From the NCBI RefSeq assembly GCF_003627965.1, contig NZ_RBWE01000001.1:2024312-2088311 (forward strand): DNA of 64,000 nucleotides. Direction: 5' to 3'. A program made the position numbers and the translations under genes. Positions 1 through 7,610 of the stretch are shown here, one piece after another (positions within the stretch are counted from its first letter, which is position 1; each line of letters opens with the position of its first letter). A model generated the notes under the pieces. That model had not been told where the DNA came from and made no database searches. It saw only the letters and a list, made by a program, of their open reading frames with translations. The DNA is from Desulfofundulus salinus. Its GTDB lineage: Bacteria; Bacillota; Desulfotomaculia; Desulfotomaculales; Desulfovirgulaceae.

Positions 1-24
1 GCTTAAAAGACGGCACCGGAGCAT

Positions 25-576
<552 letters not shown>

Positions 577-585
577 TCATGCCCA

Positions 586-619
586 TAAAAATGCCTGCTT
601 GCCACCGGCAAGCAGGCAT
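586..619 (-). terminator. Rho-independent terminator of the pyr leader attenuator
   Basis: On the minus strand a 13-bp perfect stem (arms 591-603 and 607-619, loop of 3) is followed by a run of T just before the pyrR ribosome site. With the PyrR-binding loop upstream this forms a classic pyr attenuator: UMP-bound PyrR would favour this terminator. Confidence 0.9.
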
Positions 620-649
620 AGTCAACGCTTTAATCCTACGTCCTATGTT

Positions 650-680
650 CCTTGCCGGCCTCACGGGACCGACTTCAAGG
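650..680 (-). promoter_or_regulatory. PyrR-binding loop (anti-antiterminator) in pyr leader
   Basis: The minus strand reads GTCGGTCCCGTGAGGCCGGC, which matches the conserved PyrR-binding hairpin (a GTCCNGNGAGGC-type apical loop). It lies between the promoter and the terminator of the pyrR leader, as in other Firmicute pyr operons. Confidence 0.82.
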
Positions 681-702
681 GCTTTTATTTTCATTCCCTA
701 AA

Positions 703-731
703 AGAATACAAAAATCCACGCCAAATGTCAA
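703..731 (-). promoter_or_regulatory. Sigma-A promoter of the pyr operon
   Basis: Minus-strand TTGACA (726-731) and TATTCT (703-708) are separated by 17 bp, a near-consensus vegetative promoter placed just upstream of the PyrR-binding loop. Confidence 0.8.
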
Positions 732-750
732 GTGATGAACGTACGCTTTT

Positions 751-795
751 GTGATCCGTCTGTGATATTGTCAGGGTAAAATCCGTCAGTGAAAA
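751..795 (+). repeat. Solo IS-end repeat, copy 1 (exact inverse match to 55132-55176)
   Basis: These 45 bp are the exact reverse complement of 55132-55176. The element holds two related subrepeats that begin CCGTCTGTGA and CCGTCAGTGA. A diverged version sits directly upstream of the transposase remnant at 14256-14310, so I read it as the terminus of an ISNCY-type insertion sequence. No transposase lies beside this copy; it sits between the pyr promoter and the end of the YqhV-like gene. Confidence 0.7.
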
Positions 796-798
796 CTG

Positions 799-1074
799 CT
801 ACATCCGGTTAATGCCGATAAAAATCAGGGCGACCCCCAGCAGGATAATGGCCATGCTGGAAGGGGAAACTTTACCCGCCAGGCCCACCAGTCCCAGGCT
901 GGTAGTCGTAAGCAGTACCGTTGGACCCACCAGGGCCAAAAGACTATTTATTTTAAAAGCCGTTTCCACCCGGTTAAAGTACAGCATTAACATGGCCGCG
1001 CTAAATTCAACGGATGAAGAGAGCAGCCGCAAAAGAGCCATACCTAAAACGATGCGGTCCAGGAACAGAAACAT
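799..1074 (-). CDS. YqhV-like DUF2619 membrane protein
   Basis: A 91-residue protein with about three hydrophobic segments. The sequence pattern (short N-terminus MFLFLDRIVLGMALLR, then AAMLMLYFNRVE and IGINRM at the end) resembles the DUF2619 / YqhV family found next to sporulation genes in Bacilli and Clostridia; its function is unknown. I chose the internal ATG at 1074 because GGAGGG lies just upstream; a longer frame to 1197 has no such site. The 3' end almost touches the IS-end repeat at 751-795. Confidence 0.75.
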   Translation of the reverse strand: MFLFLDRIVLGMALLRLLSSSVEFSAAMLMLYFNRVETAFKINSLLALVGPTVLLTTTSLGLVGLAGKVSPSSMAIILLGVALIFIGINRM

Positions 1075-1185
1075 AAAATCCCTCCTGCCGGTTTTTACTA
1101 AAATTTCATATGCCCCGCGGCATAGATAAATGCATAGGCGAGGTTGGAGACAGGGAAAACTTTTGGCGAAAGGATGGGATAGCCG

Positions 1186-2493
1186 ATGAAGCCGCAAAAA
1201 AGCACCCTGGTGCTGGCTGCCTTAAGTGGGGTGCCCTTTATTATGGTTTTGGGCAATTCCATGCTCATCCCGGTACTGCCCGCCATCAAGGAAGCACTGC
1301 ACCTCACCCAGTTTAAGGTCAGCCTGTTGATCACCCTCTTTTCCATCCCTGCCGGAATTATCATTCCGCTGGCCGGTTTTTTGTCCGACCGCTTTGGCCG
1401 CAAAAAAGTAATTGCGCCGGCGCTAATCCTTTACGGTCTGGGCGGTATAGTGGCCGGCCTGGCGGCTATTTTATTGAAAAGCCTGGCTTATCCGGCCATT
1501 CTCGGGGGACGCATTTTGCAGGGCATTGGCGCGGCCGGGACTGCACCCATTGCCATGGCCCTTACCGGGGACCTTTTCACCGGTAAGCAGCGGGGCACTG
1601 CTCTGGGCATCATCGAAGCCGCCAACGGTCTGGGCAAGGTGGTAAGCCCCATTTTAGGGGCCTTGTTGGGCCTCATCACCTGGTATGCCACATTTCTTTT
1701 TTTTCCCCTGGTGGTTATTCCAGTGGTACTGGGGCTATGGTTCCTGGTCAAAGAGCCGGAAGGCAACCGGCAGGCACAAAGTGTAAACCAGTATCTGAAA
1801 TCCATCGCCCGGATTTTTGAGAAAAAATCCGCCATGCTGCTTACTTCTTTTCTTGGTGGGGCCGTAGCATTACTTATTCTTTTCGGGGTGTTATTTTTTC
1901 TATCCGAACACCTGGAAACGGTTTTCCGGCTAAACGGAGTGCGCAAAGGCGGAGCGTTGGCCATACCGGTTTTATTTATGAGTACAACTTCTTACCTCAC
2001 CGGCCGGATAATCAAAAAGCGCCTGGCATTAATGAAATGGCTGGTGGTGGGAGGTCTGGCCTTGATTGGCGGGGCTTTAACCATGATAGGTTTTTATCGC
2101 ACAACCTATCTATTTTTTATCGCCATTTCCCTGGCCGGCATCGGTACCGGCCTGACCCTTCCCTGCCTGAACACCATTATTACTAGCTCCACAGCCACGG
2201 AAAGGCGGGGTCTGGTCACCTCCCTGTATGGCGGTGTACGGTTTATGGGTGTAGCCCTGGGCCCTCCCCTTTTCGGCCTGTTAATGGGCTACGGCCTGCC
2301 CCTCATGTTTTGGAGCACGGCAGCCCTGGCGGGGGTTACTGCCCTGCTGGCCGCCTTTTTAATCCGGGTGAAAGACATGAAAGCCCCCACCACGCCGGAA
2401 GAAATAAATCGCCCCGCCCCTTATACCCCCCAGCCGGCTTTCGGACTGGCCGCGCGCAAGCCCTGGAATCCCCCGGATGAACAGGGACTATGA
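1186..2493 (+). CDS. Major facilitator superfamily transporter
   Basis: This 435-residue membrane protein has about twelve hydrophobic segments. The MFS motif between helices 2 and 3 is clear (GFLSDRFGRKKV at about residues 64-75), and RGTALGIIEAANGLGKVVSP fits helix 5 of drug/proton antiporters. The tail is short, charged and proline-rich. An AAAGGATGGG site precedes the ATG. The substrate cannot be read from sequence. It is followed 163 bp downstream by the phosphosulfolactate synthase gene on the same strand, so export of a sulfonate is conceivable, but this rests on proximity only. Confidence 0.88.
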   Translation: MKPQKSTLVLAALSGVPFIMVLGNSMLIPVLPAIKEALHLTQFKVSLLITLFSIPAGIIIPLAGFLSDRFGRKKVIAPALILYGLGGIVAGLAAILLKSLAYPAILGGRILQGIGAAGTAPIAMALTGDLFTGKQRGTALGIIEAANGLGKVVSPILGALLGLITWYATFLFFPLVVIPVVLGLWFLVKEPEGNRQAQSVNQYLKSIARIFEKKSAMLLTSFLGGAVALLILFGVLFFLSEHLETVFRLNGVRKGGALAIPVLFMSTTSYLTGRIIKKRLALMKWLVVGGLALIGGALTMIGFYRTTYLFFIAISLAGIGTGLTLPCLNTIITSSTATERRGLVTSLYGGVRFMGVALGPPLFGLLMGYGLPLMFWSTAALAGVTALLAAFLIRVKDMKAPTTPEEINRPAPYTPQPAFGLAARKPWNPPDEQGL

Positions 2494-2656
2494 CCTCTGG
2501 TGGCTACTATTCCCAGTTTTACCAGGGTAACCTTTCCCTCCCCGCGGTAATATTTCTATGAATGGCTAACTTTTGCGGAAGGCCCGGGAAGGGGGTGTCC
2601 GACAAAGCGCCTGCAAAAACAGGTGCATTGCCATTCCGCGAAAGGAGCTTGAGAGC

Positions 2657-3454
2657 ATGAGCGAACAGGAGGGTACCCGGACATGGCAGGCATTCCTAAG
2701 CTTTCCCCTGGGTAAGAGACTGGAAAAACCGCGGCAGCAGGGCTTGACCATGATCATTGACAAGGGCCTGGGCCTGGTGGAAACAAAGGATATCTTGCAT
2801 GTATGCGGCCAATACATTGATTTTTTTAAGCTGGGATTCGGTACTCCCGCTTTATATGCTCCGGAGGTGTTAGAGGAAAAAGTTCATCTCGTCAAGTCCT
2901 TCGGCATAGATATCTACCCCGGGGGAACATTCTTTGAGGTGGCCATACTGCAGGAAAAAATTGAGGAGTACCTGTACCTGGCCAAGACCATTGGCTTTAC
3001 AGCCATCGAAGTATCCGACGGCACAATCACCCTGCTCCCCGAGATCAGGGAAAAAGCCATTGCCCGGGCCGCCGATCTGGGTTTCAAGGTATTAACGGAA
3101 GTTGGCAAAAAAAATGGGGAACACCACTCAGTCCAACATTTAGTAGAGCAGATCCACCGGGATCTCCAACACGGGGCTTACCGGGTCATTCTGGAAGGCC
3201 GGGAGTCAGGTGTCAACGTGGGTCTTTATGATGACCAGGGGCGGTTCATCCAGGAGGAACTGGAGGAACTGCTTTGCGGCATCGGCGATCCCCGCGTGCT
3301 AATCTGGGAAGCGCCGCGCAAGAACCAGCAGGAAGAATTGATCCTGCGCTTTGGCCCCAACGTCAACCTGGGCAATATCCCTCCCCACGAAGTCCTGGCC
3401 CTGGAAGCCCTGCGGGTTGGTCTCCGGGCCGACACCCTCAAAACCACGTTATAA
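2657..3454 (+). CDS. comA: Phosphosulfolactate synthase (ComA family)
   Basis: ComA adds sulfite to phosphoenolpyruvate to give (R)-2-phospho-3-sulfolactate. In methanogens this opens coenzyme M synthesis; in Bacillus subtilis the homologue YitD is linked to the sulfolactate stored in spores. The 265-residue protein has the expected TIM-barrel landmarks: KLGFGTPALY, IDIYPGGTFFEVA, AIEVSDGTI, LTEVGKKNGEH and VILEGRESGVNVGLYD. The ATG at 2657 follows AAAGGAG; an upstream extension to 2573 lacks a site. No ComB phosphatase is adjacent, so the product's fate here is unclear. Confidence 0.9.
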   Translation: MSEQEGTRTWQAFLSFPLGKRLEKPRQQGLTMIIDKGLGLVETKDILHVCGQYIDFFKLGFGTPALYAPEVLEEKVHLVKSFGIDIYPGGTFFEVAILQEKIEEYLYLAKTIGFTAIEVSDGTITLLPEIREKAIARAADLGFKVLTEVGKKNGEHHSVQHLVEQIHRDLQHGAYRVILEGRESGVNVGLYDDQGRFIQEELEELLCGIGDPRVLIWEAPRKNQQEELILRFGPNVNLGNIPPHEVLALEALRVGLRADTLKTTL

Positions 3455-3536
3455 CGTATATTATTTAGATAACCAGCTAATTTACAAGGGCTCCAAACGG
3501 GCATCCCCGGGCTGTTCCGGGAAACGCGCAGGACGG

Positions 3537-3576
3537 GTAAGAAGCAAAGCGCCTTTAAGGCGGCTTTGCTTCTTAC
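3537..3576. other. Long intergenic hairpin (17-18 bp stem)
   Basis: GTAAGAAGCAAAGC at 3537 onward pairs with GCTTTGCTTCTTAC ending at 3576, with GCC/GGC continuing the stem and a single bulge near a TTTAA loop. It lies 82 bp after comA and 64 bp before the DUF441 gene. It has no T-run, so it may be a transcript-stabilising or factor-assisted termination hairpin. Confidence 0.7.
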
Positions 3577-3639
3577 TGGTAATATTGCCCATGGCTCGTA
3601 CATATTTTAAACCAAAGAAACTTAGAGAAGGGGAAGGCC

Positions 3640-4095
3640 ATGCCCGGAGTCACCCTATTGGTCGCGTTGTTGTTGATCGGCATTGTCGCTCGCTCCAATC
3701 TTATTGCCATGGCAGCCTGTGTCTTGCTCATCATCAAGCTCGCCAACCTGAATTTTATCTTTTCCCTGCTGGAAAAGCGCGGTTTGGAGCTGGGCCTGTT
3801 GTTTCTTTTACTCTCCATCCTGGTACCCGTAGCTACGGGCAAGATCAGCGAGCGGGAAATGCTTTACAACCTTACCTCCCTGCCCGGGTTGCTGGCTCTA
3901 TTTGGCGGGGCACTGGCCACCCATCTCAATGGGGAGGGATTGAAGCTCCTGCAATTGCAGCCGGAAATTATCTTTGGCCTGATGATTGGATCGATCTTTG
4001 GCATTGTCTTTTTAGGCGGGGTGCCTGTAGGTCCCCTTATGGCTGCCGGTATTACCGCCCTTTTCATAGAGCTGGTTGCCTGGTTAAAGCACTAG
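3640..4095 (+). CDS. DUF441 family membrane protein
   Basis: A 151-residue, very hydrophobic protein with four to five predicted membrane segments. The order of landmarks (VTLLVALLLIGIVARSN, LLFLLLSILVPVATGKI, GGVPVGPLMAAGI) matches the DUF441 / YtwI-YeaL family of small inner-membrane proteins, whose role is not established. The start follows AGAAGGGGAAGG. The 3' end overlaps the end of the convergent rluD gene by four bases. Confidence 0.85.
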   Translation: MPGVTLLVALLLIGIVARSNLIAMAACVLLIIKLANLNFIFSLLEKRGLELGLLFLLLSILVPVATGKISEREMLYNLTSLPGLLALFGGALATHLNGEGLKLLQLQPEIIFGLMIGSIFGIVFLGGVPVGPLMAAGITALFIELVAWLKH

Positions 4096-5009
4096 CCCTG
4101 ACGCAACCGGGCAAGGATATCCGTTAGTTCCCCGGGCAATGGGGCGGTAAACTCCAGATATTCTCCCCGCCTGGGGTGGTAAAAGCCCAGCGTTGCCGCG
4201 TGCAAAAACTGGCCCTGCAGGCCGAAGTGAGGCCGGGCTGGCCCGTATTTTAAATCACCCACCAGGGGATGTCCCAGGTGGGCCATATGGACCCGAATCT
4301 GGTGAGTCCGGCCGGTTTCCAGCTTTAGCTCTAGCAAAGTGTACTGGCCGAAACGCTCCAGGACCGCATAATGGGTTACGGCGTGGCGTCCACCCCGGCT
4401 TACTACGGCCATGCGCTGCCGGTCCCGGGGGTGGCGGCCAATGGGAGCATCCACCGTACCCCTGTCCTCTTTGAAGTTGCCATGGGCCATGGCAATGTAA
4501 CGCCTGGTGACCCGGCGGTCTTTCAGTTGCCGGGCCAGTTCCAGGTGGGCAAAATCGTTTTTAGCCACCATAATCAGACCAGACGTATCTTTATCCAGCC
4601 GGTGTACGATACCGGGTCGCATTACTCCGTTCACCCCGGACAGGTCCCGGCAATGATATAAAAGGGCGTTTACCAGGGTTCCACTGTAGTTCCCTTCCGC
4701 CGGGTGCACCACCATACCGCGGGGTTTATTTACCACCACCACATCACCATCTTCATAATAGATGTCCAGGGGAATGTTTTCCGGAACCACTTCCAGTTCC
4801 CGGGGCAACGGTATTTTTAGCACCACCTCATCCCCCGGCTTCACCCGGTAACTGGAGCGCACGTGCTCACCGTTTACTGTTACCTGCTGCTCGGTTATTA
4901 ATCTCTGGATATGAGAACGGGAAATATCCGGATTTTCTTTAACCAAAAAAACATCCAGGCGTTCCCCAGCATTTTCCTCCTTCACCCGATGACAACTAAT
5001 TTTTTGCAC
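4092..5009 (-). CDS. Ribosomal large subunit pseudouridine synthase, RluA/RluD family
   Basis: Isomerises specific uridines in 23S rRNA. The 305-residue protein has an N-terminal S4 RNA-binding domain (residues about 10-65, GERLDVFLVKENPDISRSHI) and a catalytic domain with the diagnostic HRLDKDTSGLIM, whose aspartate is the nucleophile, and GRTHQIRVHMAHLGHPLVGD. I prefer the GTG at 5009, giving a 14-base overlap with the end of lspA; a start at 5060 would sit deeper within lspA. The lspA-rluD pair is a usual Firmicute arrangement. Confidence 0.93.
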   Translation of the reverse strand: MQKISCHRVKEENAGERLDVFLVKENPDISRSHIQRLITEQQVTVNGEHVRSSYRVKPGDEVVLKIPLPRELEVVPENIPLDIYYEDGDVVVVNKPRGMVVHPAEGNYSGTLVNALLYHCRDLSGVNGVMRPGIVHRLDKDTSGLIMVAKNDFAHLELARQLKDRRVTRRYIAMAHGNFKEDRGTVDAPIGRHPRDRQRMAVVSRGGRHAVTHYAVLERFGQYTLLELKLETGRTHQIRVHMAHLGHPLVGDLKYGPARPHFGLQGQFLHAATLGFYHPRRGEYLEFTAPLPGELTDILARLRQG

Positions 5010-5469
5010 CGGGCCCCACCCTTTCAGGTCCCCTTTCCCGGTCCTCCCGCCAGAACGCAAAGACCAGCAAAAAGGCGCCGATAACTATGGCCGTATCCGC
5101 CAGATTAAAAACCGGCCATATCCGAAAGTCCAGAAAATCCACCACCAGCCCGAAACGGACCCGATCTATGAGGTTGCCCAGGGCACCCCCCATGACCAAT
5201 CCCAGGGATAAACGAAGCATGTGCCGCCCGGGGGAAAGACGCAGCGCGGCAACCAGCGCCCCGAACACGACAAGCAGGGTGACCGCGATAAAAAAGCCGG
5301 TGCGGTAGGCAAATAGACCAAAGGCCGCCCCCGGATTGCGTATGTACGTTAAATGAAAAATGTGCGGTATTACCGGAATGGATTGACCCTCCCACATCAG
5401 GCGCTGAACCAGTTCCTTGGAAGCCTGATCCAACACAAGAGTAACCAGGGCGGTTAACCAGAAAAGCAA
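4996..5469 (-). CDS. lspA: Lipoprotein signal peptidase II
   Basis: LspA cleaves the signal peptide from diacylated prolipoproteins in the cytoplasmic membrane. The 157-residue product has four membrane segments and both catalytic aspartate motifs: GNLIDRVRFGLVVDFLDF and FNLADTAI. The TTG at 5469 is chosen because GGGGGAG lies seven bases upstream and it gives the normal family length with the first helix near the start; an ATG at 5532 would add 21 atypical residues. It overlaps and is co-transcribed with rluD. Confidence 0.93.
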   Translation of the reverse strand: MLFWLTALVTLVLDQASKELVQRLMWEGQSIPVIPHIFHLTYIRNPGAAFGLFAYRTGFFIAVTLLVVFGALVAALRLSPGRHMLRLSLGLVMGGALGNLIDRVRFGLVVDFLDFRIWPVFNLADTAIVIGAFLLVFAFWREDRERGPERVGPGAKN

Positions 5470-5532
5470 CGTTTCTCCCCCTTTACAATCTATATCTATA
5501 GCCCATGTCGGGCCTTTTAAACATTTAATCAC

Positions 5533-5847
5533 AGGGCCTTAACCCGCTCGGCCAGGCACTTCCCCCCCTGTGCCCCAGCATATAATACCATGAAAACGGG
5601 TTGGGGGGCAAAACCCAGCCTTATTTCCATTAATGCAAACACCAGGCACCCAGGGCAGCAAGGGGCAACCGCCAAAGTGTAGCCGCAACGGCACCCTGAC
5701 ATTTACTCCCGTTACAACCCTCCAAAACGGGAAAGGGGGTTTCCGGACGGAACGGCCTGGCAAAACTTAACTAATTCAAAGGAGGATCAAAGCGATTTTT
5801 CGCGAATTTTCAGTATATAGGGATATACGTCAAGAGGGAGTGGTTGC
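5533..5847. other. Intergenic region without a convincing gene
   Basis: The divergent spacer between lspA and the AMP-binding C-domain gene. A strong AAAGGAGG site near 5780 is followed by no ATG, GTG or TTG at normal distance. The next usable start is the ATG at 5848, which has its own GAGGGAG site. I see no stable RNA or other feature here. Confidence 0.5.
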
Positions 5848-6225
5848 ATGCTTAAGGTGGTTAAAAACAGTCCCACTCCCCGGGAAATAACCCGGGAGCA
5901 GTTCCTTTTCCGCTCAATTGAAGCAGCACTGTTCCAGCACCCGGCCGTAAAAGATGCAGCCGTGGATTTGGTATGGGACAAAAAAGGCCGGCAGCTACTG
6001 GTGGCTTATGTGGTACCGTCTACCCCTGAACTGTCACCGACCGCGCTCAAGAATTTTATCTGCCGCAACCCGGAAATCCCCTGGAACGAGCAGCCCAGGC
6101 GCTATCTTCTGGTGCCTGCCATCCCCCGCACTCCCAGCGGCAAATTGCAGCGGCAAAAGTTAATTAATTACTATCTCCAGGCTATTGACTCGAGCAATAG
6201 AAAAAAACTTTTTAGTTCAAAATAA
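5848..6225 (+). CDS. Stand-alone AMP-binding enzyme C-terminal domain
   Basis: A 125-residue protein equivalent to only the mobile C-terminal subdomain of ANL adenylating enzymes (acyl-CoA synthetases, NRPS adenylation domains). HPAVKDAAVDLVWD and PRTPSGKLQRQK are the family landmarks, and the lysine of SGK is the A10 residue that contacts the acyl-adenylate. The roughly 400-residue N-terminal core is absent and nothing upstream resembles it. The gene has its own ATG with GAGGGAG, so it may be expressed as a separate protein acting in trans, or be the surviving tail of a lost synthetase. It is followed 19 bp later by the protease gene. Confidence 0.75.
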   Translation: MLKVVKNSPTPREITREQFLFRSIEAALFQHPAVKDAAVDLVWDKKGRQLLVAYVVPSTPELSPTALKNFICRNPEIPWNEQPRRYLLVPAIPRTPSGKLQRQKLINYYLQAIDSSNRKKLFSSK

Positions 6226-6244
6226 AAATGGGGTGAAAAAGAGC

Positions 6245-7084
6245 ATGAACTTTTCCTTTGGAGACCTGTTGTGGATTTTTTTTATTCTATTGGCCTTTTT
6301 ACCCGCCTCCCGGCAATACCGCCTGGAAACCATGCGGCTGCGCCTGATCCGGAGCCTGGAAAAAAAGAGGGGTAGTCGGGTAATCACCTTGATACACCGC
6401 CAGGAGTCGCTTAGTTTATTAGGTTTTCCCATATCCCGCTACATAAATGTGGAAGATTCGGAGGCAGTTCTGCGCGCCATTCGCCTGACCCCGGACGACA
6501 TGCCCATCGACTTAGTCCTGCATACGCCGGGCGGATTGGTGCTGGCGGCAGAACAAATTGCCCGGGCGCTGCAAAAGCATAAAGCCAAAGTGACGGTATT
6601 TGTCCCCCACTATGCCATGAGCGGAGGGACCATGATTGCCCTAGCTGCCGATGAGATTATGATGGACGAAAACGCCGTTCTCGGTCCGGTGGACCCGCAA
6701 CTGGGCGATATGCCGGCGGCATCCATTCTGGAAGCGGTACAGATCAAAGGCCGGGAACGGGTGGATGACCGCACCCTGATGCTGGCCGACATTGCTTCCA
6801 AGGCCCTGAATCAGGTAGAGGCATTTGTTTACCGTTTGCTGGTGGAAAAAATGTCCCCAGAAAAAGCCCGCCAGATCAGCCACCTGCTTACCAGCGGCCA
6901 ATGGACACACGATTACCCCCTTAGCTGTGAGCAGCTGCGGGAACTGGGCTTCCCGGTTTGCGCCGAGCTACCGCCGGAAATCTATGCCCTGATGGACCTT
7001 TATCCCCAGCCGGCCCAGCGCCGCCCATCTGTACAATATATCCCCTTGCCCTATACCCGGGAGAATCAGGGCAACGACCGGTAG
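6245..7084 (+). CDS. Membrane-anchored SDH family Clp-class serine proteinase
   Basis: The 279-residue protein starts with a single hydrophobic anchor (LLWIFFILLAFLP, residues about 8-20). A ClpP/crotonase-fold domain follows. DLVLHTPGGLVLAAEQIA and YAMSGGTMIALAADEI, with the likely nucleophile serine in MSGG, match the SDH / SppA-like proteinase family (Pfam SDH_sah). Such proteins are thought to degrade membrane-associated substrates. The ATG at 6245 follows GGGGTGAAAAAGAG; an in-frame start at 6185 overlaps the preceding gene. A terminator follows at 7148-7177. Confidence 0.87.
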   Translation: MNFSFGDLLWIFFILLAFLPASRQYRLETMRLRLIRSLEKKRGSRVITLIHRQESLSLLGFPISRYINVEDSEAVLRAIRLTPDDMPIDLVLHTPGGLVLAAEQIARALQKHKAKVTVFVPHYAMSGGTMIALAADEIMMDENAVLGPVDPQLGDMPAASILEAVQIKGRERVDDRTLMLADIASKALNQVEAFVYRLLVEKMSPEKARQISHLLTSGQWTHDYPLSCEQLRELGFPVCAELPPEIYALMDLYPQPAQRRPSVQYIPLPYTRENQGNDR

Positions 7085-7147
7085 TTACTCTTCTTATAAC
7101 TCCCTGCCCCCAGCAAGAAGTTTATCAAACCTTCCAACACTTACCAT

Positions 7148-7177
7148 AGCCGGTATCTCCCGGCTTATTTTTCTTTT
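7148..7177 (+). terminator. Terminator after the SDH proteinase gene
   Basis: AGCCGG (7148-7153) pairs with CCGGCT (7160-7165) and is followed by TATTTTTCTTTT. It overlaps the 3' end of the convergent transporter pseudogene. Confidence 0.8.
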
Positions 7178-7488
7178 AGCGCAGGTACAACAGCCACAGG
7201 TAAAGGGTGGAGATGATGATGGACATAATCATCAATGGAAAAGCAGACCTTAATAAAATCCACAAAGGTCATAAGGGTACCCCTTTTCTCAGCCATACCG
7301 GCCACCACCACACTGGCCGAAGCGCCAATGAGGATGCCGTTTCCTCTCAGGCAGGCCCCCAGTCGGTACGGTGTATTTTTTAGGAAATAATTAAACCGTA
7401 ACTGAGCAGGAACACACTGATGGACAAAATAACCTTCAAGTTCCAGATCAACAGCACTGCCCCCGCTTACCGTTAGTGTAACCTCCAA
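7176..7488 (-). pseudogene. Internally deleted, frameshifted ArsB/SLC13-type transporter remnant
   Basis: The minus strand keeps fragments of an arsenite/anion permease in several frames. ILSISVFLLSYGLIIS followed by a stop and KIHRT resembles the first helix of ArsB-like proteins. Joined to it is a C-terminal piece, LGACLRGNGILIGASASVVV, which corresponds to the last third of the family. After a further frameshift the C-terminal helix appears as SIIISTLYLWLLYLR and ends at 7176. About 300 central codons are missing. I infer a deletion between an N-terminal and a C-terminal segment, followed by point decay. No functional product is expected. Confidence 0.75.
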
Positions 7489-7579
7489 ATCCCAGATGAA
7501 CGTCCGGGATTAGCTTGGCCTGCCAATGTAGAAACCTTGCCGGCTAAAACTAAGTGGTTTGTAGCAGCCCCAAAGGGGA

Positions 7580-7603
7580 TAAAAAGACCCGGCGGGGCCG
7601 GGT
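7580..7603 (-). terminator. Terminator of adhE
   Basis: On the minus strand ACCCGGC (7597-7603) pairs with GCCGGGT (7587-7593) and is followed by CTTTTTATC, eight bases past the adhE stop codon. Confidence 0.88.
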
Positions 7604-7610
7604 GGAATAA

